Source of the DNA: CAYVXE01 sp964455375 | GTDB lineage: Bacteria; Zhuqueibacterota; Zhuqueibacteria; Oceanimicrobiales; Oceanimicrobiaceae | Reading direction: 5' to 3' | DNA length: 11,855 nt | NCBI GenBank assembly: GCA_964455375.1 | Contig: CAYVXE010000124.1 | Coordinates: forward strand, 1 to 11,855 | Shown: one piece after another, positions 7,392 through 11,855 of the stretch | Position numbering within the stretch: position 1 is the stretch's first letter | Layout of the letters: the number at the start of each line of letters is the position of its first letter | Notes under the pieces: model-generated | The model's database searches: none | What the model saw: only the letters and a program-made list of their open reading frames with translations | Told to the model about the DNA's origin: nothing | Position numbers and translations under genes: made by a program

Positions 7392-8771
7392 ATGGCAAAT
7401 GTCGCAGGATTACTGAGTTTAAAGGAATTGAAGCAGCGTACCCGGAACAACGAAATCGATACTGTCATCGTCGGTTTTACGGATCACATCGGCCGTCTCA
7501 TGGGCAAACGCTACGATGCTGATTTTTTCCTCGATGAAATCGCTGCACACGGAAGTCACGGTTGTGACTATCTGCTTACCGTAGACATGGAAATGAACCC
7601 GGTTGCCGGATATGAATTTGCCAACTGGGAACGCGGTTACGGCGACATCCATCTTGTCCCCGATTTAACCACGTTACGCATGGTCAGTTGGTTAGAAAAG
7701 ACCGCCCTCGTGTTATGCGACATAGATGACAGCAAAACCGAAAAACCGGTTTCCATTGCGCCGCGTTCTATCCTTCACTGCCAAATTGAACGAGCGAAAG
7801 CGATGAATTTTACCAGCATGGCGGCATCTGAGCTGGAATATTATATTTTTGAACAGTCTTATAAAGAGACTGCGCAAAGGAACTACACAAACCTGTCACC
7901 CATGGGGTGGTACCTCGAAGATTACCATATTCTCCAGGGTACACGTGAAGAAAAATTCACTGCATCAGCCCGACGGCATCTAAAGCAGTCGGGAATTCCG
8001 GTTGAGAACTCCAAGGGAGAATGGGGCAAGGGCCAGCACGAACTCAATGTCCGTTATGCGGACATCCTCAACATGGCAGATCGTCACGCCATTTTCAAAC
8101 AATGCCTGAAAGAAGTTGCAGACCAGCTCGAACTCAGCGTTACGTTTATGGCGAAACCCTTTTCAGGTCAGGCGGGCTCCAGTTGCCATATCCATCTCAG
8201 TCTTTGGAACGGTGACAAAAATATTTTTACCGGTAAGAAGCAATTCGGACCTGTACTTTGTTCAGACCAATTTCGCTGGTTCCTCGGCGGCTGGATGCAA
8301 CACGTTCCGGAAATGATGGTCTTCTATGCCCCGACCATTAATTCTTACAAGCGCTATGAAGACGGCTCCTGGGCGCCAACTCGTCTGGCCTGGAGTTACG
8401 ATAATCGTACCGCCGGTTTCCGGGTGGTGGGAAAAGGCAGCAGCTTGCGTATTGAATGCCGGATTCCCGGAGCCGACTGTAATCCGTATCTTGCTTTCGC
8501 AGCCGCCCTGGCATCAGGACTGGATGGCATCGCCAACAAAATTGAACCGCCCGACATGTTTGATGGCGATGTCTATGCCGCGCAACATCTGCCGCATGTA
8601 CCGTCCACGCTACATGAAGCCACAGCGTTATTTGCACAGAGCGATTTCACCAAACAGACTTTCGGAACAGATGTTGTGGAACATTACAGTCACTTCTTCC
8701 AAATGGAACAAGCGGCATTCGAAAGCGCGGTCACAGATTGGGAACGACAGCGTTATTTTGAGAGAATTTAG
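7392..8771 (+). CDS. Glutamine synthetase family ligase, GlnA4/PuuA-like
   Basis: The 459-residue protein has the glutamine-synthetase fold motifs in order: SELEYYIFE with metal ligands E147/E149, GQHELN (214-219), SSCHIHLS (263-270), the ATP/glutamate motif APTINSYKR (313-321), NRTAGFRV, and RIECRIPGADCNPYLA. Two canonical features are absent. The ammonium-binding FDGSS loop is replaced by AHGSHGCDY (52-60), and the NLYDLP adenylylation motif by a GDVYAAQ stretch. This argues against a housekeeping enzyme and for a gamma-glutamyl-amine ligase. From memory, long stretches (DTVIVGFTD, GYGDIHLVPDL, FMAK, VTDWERQRYFER) closely follow mycobacterial GlnA4 (Rv2860c). Such ligases join glutamate to an amine (polyamine, ethanolamine or another monoamine) using ATP in the cytoplasm. 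The SDR and aldehyde dehydrogenase downstream support amine catabolism. The family is certain; the substrate is inferred. Confidence 0.88.
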   Translation: MANVAGLLSLKELKQRTRNNEIDTVIVGFTDHIGRLMGKRYDADFFLDEIAAHGSHGCDYLLTVDMEMNPVAGYEFANWERGYGDIHLVPDLTTLRMVSWLEKTALVLCDIDDSKTEKPVSIAPRSILHCQIERAKAMNFTSMAASELEYYIFEQSYKETAQRNYTNLSPMGWYLEDYHILQGTREEKFTASARRHLKQSGIPVENSKGEWGKGQHELNVRYADILNMADRHAIFKQCLKEVADQLELSVTFMAKPFSGQAGSSCHIHLSLWNGDKNIFTGKKQFGPVLCSDQFRWFLGGWMQHVPEMMVFYAPTINSYKRYEDGSWAPTRLAWSYDNRTAGFRVVGKGSSLRIECRIPGADCNPYLAFAAALASGLDGIANKIEPPDMFDGDVYAAQHLPHVPSTLHEATALFAQSDFTKQTFGTDVVEHYSHFFQMEQAAFESAVTDWERQRYFERI

Positions 8772-8802
8772 TAGGATATTTCATAAGTTTCAAATTAAGT
8801 GA

Positions 8803-8838
8803 TACATGAATTCAATCTACGTTCGTTAAATTCATGTA
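8803..8838. repeat. AT-rich inverted repeat after the ligase gene
   Basis: Perfect 10-bp arms TACATGAATT (8803-8812) and AATTCATGTA (8829-8838) enclose a 16-nt loop, 32 nt after the ligase stop. With low GC and no T-run it is not a classical terminator. It could be an operator or an mRNA 3'-end hairpin. Confidence 0.5.
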
Positions 8839-8880
8839 CAGGAAAGCTCTTTCTTTTGCAATTGACTTATTTCGAGGATA

Positions 8881-8957
8881 CTCCCCTTTTATCCCCTCGC
8901 ATGGGGGAAAATTGTAACGGGGAAGTCCCCCTTTGAAGGGGGATTTAGGGGGATGTC
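8881..8957. repeat. C/G-tract palindromic repeat cluster
   Basis: About 75 bp of alternating C and G tracts. The core TCCCCCTTTGAAGGGGGA (8926-8943) is a near-continuous palindrome with a TTTGAA centre, followed by TTTAGGGGGAT. A second pair, CCCC (8893-8896) and GGGGG (8903-8907), and GGGGAAGTCCCC beside the core allow alternative pairings. From memory, this matches a short dispersed non-coding repeat seen in many unrelated draft genomes. No open frame crosses it. Confidence 0.65.
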
Positions 8958-9057
8958 ATAACCAAATGCTAATTGTCTAAGCCTGAATCGGACACTGATG
9001 ACGATGTTTAATCAATGAAGCACCAAAGGTAACGCAGCTATACAGCCTCTAAGCCTC

Positions 9058-9076
9058 CCTGCCTGCAGCAGGCAGG
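9058..9076. repeat. Perfect palindrome CCTGCCTG-CAG-CAGGCAGG
   Basis: Eight-base arms CCTGCCTG and CAGGCAGG around CAG give a very GC-rich hairpin inside AT-richer surroundings. No T-run follows. It is best read as part of the repeat cluster between the ligase and SDR genes. Confidence 0.65.
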
Positions 9077-9079
9077 TAA

Positions 9080-9217
9080 GACTCAAAAGACAAAAACGAT
9101 GAAAAATATTTTTCAGGTCAAAGAGAAGAATTAGGTGCAAAAAAAATTGTAAATGCAGCTTATAAACTTGGAGCCTTTGAGTCTTCGTGGCTGAACAATT
9201 ACAAAGACACTGAATAA
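9080..9217 (+). pseudogene. Possible fragment of a GxxExxY-family gene
   Basis: A 45-codon frame between stops, without a usable start, encodes EELGAKKIVNAAYKLGAFESS and ends at TAA 9215-9217. The KIVNAAYK core matches the N-terminal helix of GxxExxY proteins, small proteins related to PD-(D/E)XK nucleases that are typically about 125 residues long (motif roughly KIVNAAYKVHxxLGPGLLExVYE). The VHxxLGPG part is lost, and the frame then runs into repeat-like sequence (CCTTTGAGTCTTCGTGG). The match is only about ten residues, so this is tentative. Confidence 0.28.
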
Positions 9218-9360
9218 GGACCAGAATGTTTTGAAGGGTTTTCGGTGGCCTTCAGTGTACCTCAGTGTTTCAATATTTACGATGCGAAGGATGGCACAAG
9301 TTTTATCCGTGCTCTTTGCGAACTCGGTGGTTTATAAATTTTTAATGAATTAAATAAATT

Positions 9361-9364
9361 GGAG
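9361..9364 (+). promoter_or_regulatory. Ribosome-binding site of the SDR gene
   Basis: GGAG (9361-9364) lies 8 nt before the ATG at 9373, in an AT-rich stretch. It supports the chosen start, which also places the nucleotide-binding TGxxxGIG motif at the normal residue 11. Confidence 0.55.
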
Positions 9365-9372
9365 AATTATTC

Positions 9373-10146
9373 ATGCGGTTAAAAAACAAAGTCGCCCTCA
9401 TTACCGGAGCAGGAAGCGGCATTGGCCGGGAAACAGCCCTTCTCTTTGCTAAAGAAGGTGCCGCTGTTGTGGTGGTGGATATTAACGATGCGGGTGCGAA
9501 CGAAACGGTTGAACAAATTTCCGAATTGGGTGGCCGGGCAGTATTTGCTCACGCCAATGTGTCTAAAACAACCGACTGTGAAAGAATGGTCGAGGCCGCG
9601 GAAAACAGTTTCGGCAAACTGGACATTCTATTCAACAACGCCGGCATCATGGACAACAGGGACGATGATGCCGTAAATACCGAGGAAGATGTTTGGGACC
9701 TGACCATGTCCATCAATGCGAAGGGCGTTTTTCTGGGTTGCAAATATGGCATTCCTGCCCTGCGGCGTGCAGGTGGCGGCAGCATCATCAACACCGCCTC
9801 ATTTGTGGCTTTGTTAGGTGCCGCGACACCGCAACTGGCATACACGGCCAGCAAAGGCGCTGTGCTTTCCATGACCCGCGAACTTGCGGTCGTTCACGCC
9901 CGTGAAAATATCCGGGTCAATGCGCTCTGTCCGGGGCCTCTGCGCACAGAACTGCTTATGAAATTTCTGGATACTGAAGAAAAAAAACAACGCCGTCTCG
10001 TGCATGTTCCCATGGGACGATTCGGTGAAGCAAAAGAAATGGCGGCGGCGGCTCTCTATCTCGCCTCTGATGAATCCTCCTTTGTCACCGGAACGGAATT
10101 TATGGTGGATGGCGGCATCACTGCAGCATACGTAACACCGGAGTGA
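9373..10146 (+). CDS. Short-chain dehydrogenase/reductase (SDR)
   Basis: The 257-residue protein is a classical SDR of standard length. The cofactor motif TGAGSGIG is at 11-18. Asp36 at the end of the second strand favours NAD(H) over NADP(H). NNAG is at 88-91, and the catalytic tetrad is Asn115, Ser143, Tyr157, Lys161 (YTASK). PGPLRTEL and the C-terminal GTEFMVDGG are conserved family segments. It is cytoplasmic. It ends 4 bp before the aldehyde dehydrogenase gene, so the two are co-expressed. By context it would oxidise an alcohol made from, or protected by, gamma-glutamylation, feeding an aldehyde to the next enzyme. An analogous gene (Rv2857c) sits beside glnA4 and aldC in Mycobacterium tuberculosis. 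SDR substrates cannot be read from sequence, so automated names such as 3-oxoacyl-ACP reductase would be unreliable. Confidence 0.93.
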   Translation: MRLKNKVALITGAGSGIGRETALLFAKEGAAVVVVDINDAGANETVEQISELGGRAVFAHANVSKTTDCERMVEAAENSFGKLDILFNNAGIMDNRDDDAVNTEEDVWDLTMSINAKGVFLGCKYGIPALRRAGGGSIINTASFVALLGAATPQLAYTASKGAVLSMTRELAVVHARENIRVNALCPGPLRTELLMKFLDTEEKKQRRLVHVPMGRFGEAKEMAAAALYLASDESSFVTGTEFMVDGGITAAYVTPE

Positions 10147-10150
10147 AAAC

Positions 10151-11542
10151 ATGGCAAACCTTCAAATCATTTCTCCCGTCGATGGCTCGGTTTATGCCGT
10201 TCGCAACACTGCCAGCGAGCATGAAATAGAACAAACGCTTGAACACGCTGTCAGCGCTCAGAGCGAATGGAAATATGTGCCCATTAAAGAACGTGCACAA
10301 TTCTGTGAAAAGATGGTAGATTGTTTCGTCGCCAAAGTGGACGAATTAGCGCCAGAGTTGAGCTGGCAAATGGGACGCCCTGTGCGCTACACCCCATTTG
10401 AAATCACCGGGGGATTTGCGGAGCGGGCGCGGCACATGATTTCAATCGCCGAAAAATCGTTGGCAGATATTCAGGTGGCACCAAAGAAAGGCTTTCGGCG
10501 CTTCATCCGGCCTGAGCCGCTTGGCGTGGTCCTGACTCTTGCCCCCTGGAACTACCCTTATCTCACGTCTGTGAACTCTGTCATACCGGCAATCATGGCT
10601 GGGAATGCGGTGATTCTTAAACAATCGGCGCAGACCTTACTTTGTGCCGAACGTTACGCTGAAGCTTTTCATGCTGCCGGACTGCCGGATGGCGTTTTCC
10701 AGATCCTGCACCTGACCCATGACGATGTTTCCCGTCTCATTGCAGATGAACGCATCGACTTCGTGGCATTCACAGGCTCAGTGGATGGCGGGCATGTTGT
10801 ACAAAAAGCGGCAAGCCGGCGTTTTATTGGCACCGGACTGGAGTTGGGAGGGAAAGACCCCGCTTACGTCCGCCCGGATGCTGCTTTGCCGTTTGCTATT
10901 GAAAACATCGTCGATGGTGCATTTTTCAATTCAGGTCAATCATGCTGCGGTATCGAACGTGTCTATGTACATCGGGATATCTACGACGATTTCGTGGCGG
11001 GTACGGTAGAACTGGTTGGCCAATACAAACTTGGGAACCCTCTGGACCCCGAAACCACGCTTGGCCCGCTGGTTCGAACTGCAGCCGCAGATTTTGTCCG
11101 GCAACAAATCGCTGAAGCTGTGCAGCAAGGTGCAAAAGTTTTGCTCGACCCGGATGAGTTCCCCCAAAACAAAAAGAACACGCCCTATCTTGCCCCACAG
11201 GTGCTCGAGCATGTGAATCACAACATGCGGGTTATGTCAGAAGAAAGTTTCGGCCCGGTGGTGGGTATTATGCCGGTAGAAAATGATGACGAAGCCATTC
11301 GCCTGATGAATGACAGCCGTTACGGACTCACCGCCTCCATCTGGACAAGCGACCCTGAAGCGGCGATTACTATCGGTGACAGAATCGACACCGGCACCTG
11401 TTTTATGAACCGCTGTGACTACCTCGACCCTGCTCTGGCCTGGACCGGGGTAAAAGATTCCGGCCGCGGCTGCACGCTTTCCACACTTGGCTATGCACAT
11501 CTGACACGGCCGAAGTCGTTTCATTTACGGGAAAACACTTGA
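10151..11542 (+). CDS. NAD(P)-dependent aldehyde dehydrogenase
   Basis: The 463-residue protein is a full-length ALDH-superfamily enzyme that oxidises an aldehyde to a carboxylate. APWNYP (131-136) carries the oxyanion-hole Asn134; LKQSAQT with Lys156 forms part of the cofactor site; Glu231 in LELGGKDP is the general base; and Cys265 in GQSCCG is the nucleophile. SEESFGPVVGI and the C-terminal SGRGCTLS segment are also typical. The usual KPSE cofactor motif reads KQSAQ, so the ribose-binding Glu is not in its usual place. GGAG at the end of the SDR gene lies 8 nt before this ATG, showing translational coupling. From memory, closely similar ALDHs of proteobacteria occur beside glutamine-synthetase-like ligases. 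By context the substrate is probably a gamma-glutamyl-protected aminoaldehyde, as for PuuC or AldC. It could alternatively be a succinate-semialdehyde-type dehydrogenase. Confidence 0.93.
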   Translation: MANLQIISPVDGSVYAVRNTASEHEIEQTLEHAVSAQSEWKYVPIKERAQFCEKMVDCFVAKVDELAPELSWQMGRPVRYTPFEITGGFAERARHMISIAEKSLADIQVAPKKGFRRFIRPEPLGVVLTLAPWNYPYLTSVNSVIPAIMAGNAVILKQSAQTLLCAERYAEAFHAAGLPDGVFQILHLTHDDVSRLIADERIDFVAFTGSVDGGHVVQKAASRRFIGTGLELGGKDPAYVRPDAALPFAIENIVDGAFFNSGQSCCGIERVYVHRDIYDDFVAGTVELVGQYKLGNPLDPETTLGPLVRTAAADFVRQQIAEAVQQGAKVLLDPDEFPQNKKNTPYLAPQVLEHVNHNMRVMSEESFGPVVGIMPVENDDEAIRLMNDSRYGLTASIWTSDPEAAITIGDRIDTGTCFMNRCDYLDPALAWTGVKDSGRGCTLSTLGYAHLTRPKSFHLRENT

Positions 11543-11612
11543 TTAAGGACTAAGCCCGGGTTGAAATGCGGGAATACGGAAGACCTTTACGTGCTTTGCT
11601 CCTTGTTTTTAC
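11543..11612. other. Non-coding stretch after the aldehyde dehydrogenase gene
   Basis: No gene or clear terminator between the stop codon and the first repeat unit. A 4-bp CCCG/CGGG pairing near 11555-11572 is too weak to call. The CTTTGCTCCTTGTTTTT stretch (about 11594-11610) resembles the bases before the second repeat copy and may be its degenerate left edge. Confidence 0.5.
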
Positions 11613-11696
11613 TGTTCCAAAATTTCTATTTTGGAACACAATTACAAAGAAGTTTTACTTCGAATAAACATAGACTAACTTCAATTCGCATTACTT
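11613..11696. repeat. Direct repeat unit, copy 1
   Basis: These 84 bases match 11772-11855 at 79 positions, offset by 159 bp. The unit opens with a perfect hairpin (arms TGTTCCAAAAT at 11613-11623 and ATTTTGGAACA at 11628-11638, loop TTCT). A smaller hairpin GAAGT-TTT-ACTTC (11649-11661) follows, then a fully conserved 3' part that includes TTCAATTCGCATTACTT. Confidence 0.92.
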
Positions 11697-11724
11697 GAAT
11701 CAGAGTTTCTTTTACGCCAATTGC

Positions 11725-11748
11725 GTTGCCAAATGGAAATTTGGCAAC
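11725..11748. repeat. Hairpin GTTGCCAAAT-GGAA-ATTTGGCAAC between the repeat copies
   Basis: Perfect 10-bp arms (11725-11734 and 11739-11748) with a GGAA tetraloop. It is similar in design to the TGTTCCAAAAT hairpins but has a different core (GTTGCC rather than GTTCC). No equivalent precedes copy 1, so it is either a second element of the 159-bp period or a separate palindrome. Confidence 0.8.
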
Positions 11749-11771
11749 AAGTAATTTTTGCTTTTGTTTCT

Positions 11772-11855
11772 TGTTCCAAAATTTCTATTTTGGAACACAC
11801 TTGCCAGGAAGTTTTACTTCGAAGAAACATAGACTAACTTCAATTCGCATTACTT
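11772..11855. repeat. Direct repeat unit, copy 2, runs to the window end
   Basis: 79 of 84 bases match copy 1. Four of the five differences cluster at 11800-11807 just after the first hairpin, and the fifth is at 11824. The first 28 bases, with both hairpin arms (11772-11782 and 11787-11797) and the TTCT loop, are unchanged. The small GAAGT/ACTTC hairpin recurs at 11808-11820. The copy ends at the window edge, so its true length and any further copies are unseen. Confidence 0.92.

Larger units (their letters stand above)
8962..9345. repeat. Degenerate non-coding repeat region
   Basis: This stretch lies between the ligase and SDR genes and has no intact gene. It consists of loosely repeated short words: CAGCCTCTAAGCCTCC (about 9043-9058), CCTTTGAGTCTTCGTGG (about 9174-9190), TTCAGTGTAC followed by CTCAGTGTTT (9251-9270), and CTCTTTGCGAACTCGGTGG near 9313-9333. 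ACACTGAA (9207-9214) is the inverse of TTCAGTGT (9251-9258). The words resemble the degenerate 'accacagagacacagag' family of dispersed repeats, which I recall from many environmental genomes and which often yields spurious protein predictions. The classification rests on memory of that pattern. Confidence 0.45.

Noticed and set aside
7392..8771. Housekeeping type I glutamine synthetase
   Set aside because: The DGSS ammonium-binding loop and the NLYDLP adenylylation motif are absent, and the neighbours are catabolic oxidoreductases rather than nitrogen-regulation genes.
8881..8957. C/G-tract palindromes as a terminator for the ligase gene
   Set aside because: They start 110 bp after the stop and have no following T-run. 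Their form fits a dispersed repeat better.
11613..11855. CRISPR array
   Set aside because: The repeats are at least 84 bp with a 159-bp period and only two copies are visible. No 25-40 bp repeat with uniform spacers and no cas genes.

Overview
The window looks like a metagenome-assembled fragment of a diderm (outer-membrane-bearing) bacterium of moderate GC. Support for a diderm comes from an AsmA-type envelope protein, a protein with a TonB-like inner-membrane anchor, and an M48 metalloprotease lipoprotein. A TPR protein with a GWxTD domain, a family I associate with Calditrichota, KSB1, Gemmatimonadota, Acidobacteriota and related lineages, points to the FCB superphylum or a neighbour. This placement is inference; there is no rRNA or other marker gene here. 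A 100-N scaffold gap at 4891-4990, flanked by an identical 55-bp sequence on both sides, shows this is a draft assembly.

Left part (1-3206): two minus-strand genes. A short membrane-anchored TonB-like protein (2439-2993) is followed after 56 bp by a large AsmA-family gene (1-2382) whose 3' end lies just outside the window. Plus-strand open frames across 1-2300 are shadows of this gene. A 213-bp divergent intergenic region separates the pair from the plus-strand M48 peptidase lipoprotein gene (3207-4667).

Middle (4668-7354): a 551-bp non-coding stretch holds the assembly gap, a sigma70-like promoter inside the duplicated 55-mer, and a CTGTCATTTCGA inverted repeat. Then comes the secreted TPR/GWxTD protein (5219-7354).

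Right part (7392-11542): an amine-catabolism-like set of a glutamine-synthetase-family ligase of the GlnA4 type, an SDR oxidoreductase and an aldehyde dehydrogenase. The expected chemistry is gamma-glutamylation of an amine or amino-alcohol, then alcohol and aldehyde oxidation of the protected intermediate. The gamma-glutamyl hydrolase that usually completes such a pathway is not in the window. The SDR and aldehyde dehydrogenase genes are 4 bp apart and certainly form an operon. The ligase is separated from them by 601 bp packed with palindromic repeats and a possible fragment of a GxxExxY-family gene, as if repeats had landed inside an older operon.

Right edge (11543-11855): no gene. It contains one and a half units of a 159-bp-period direct repeat (79 of 84 aligned bases identical) made of alternating perfect hairpins. 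The second copy runs off the window, so a longer array may follow. I see no CRISPR array, tRNA, rRNA, transposase or clear novel defence system.
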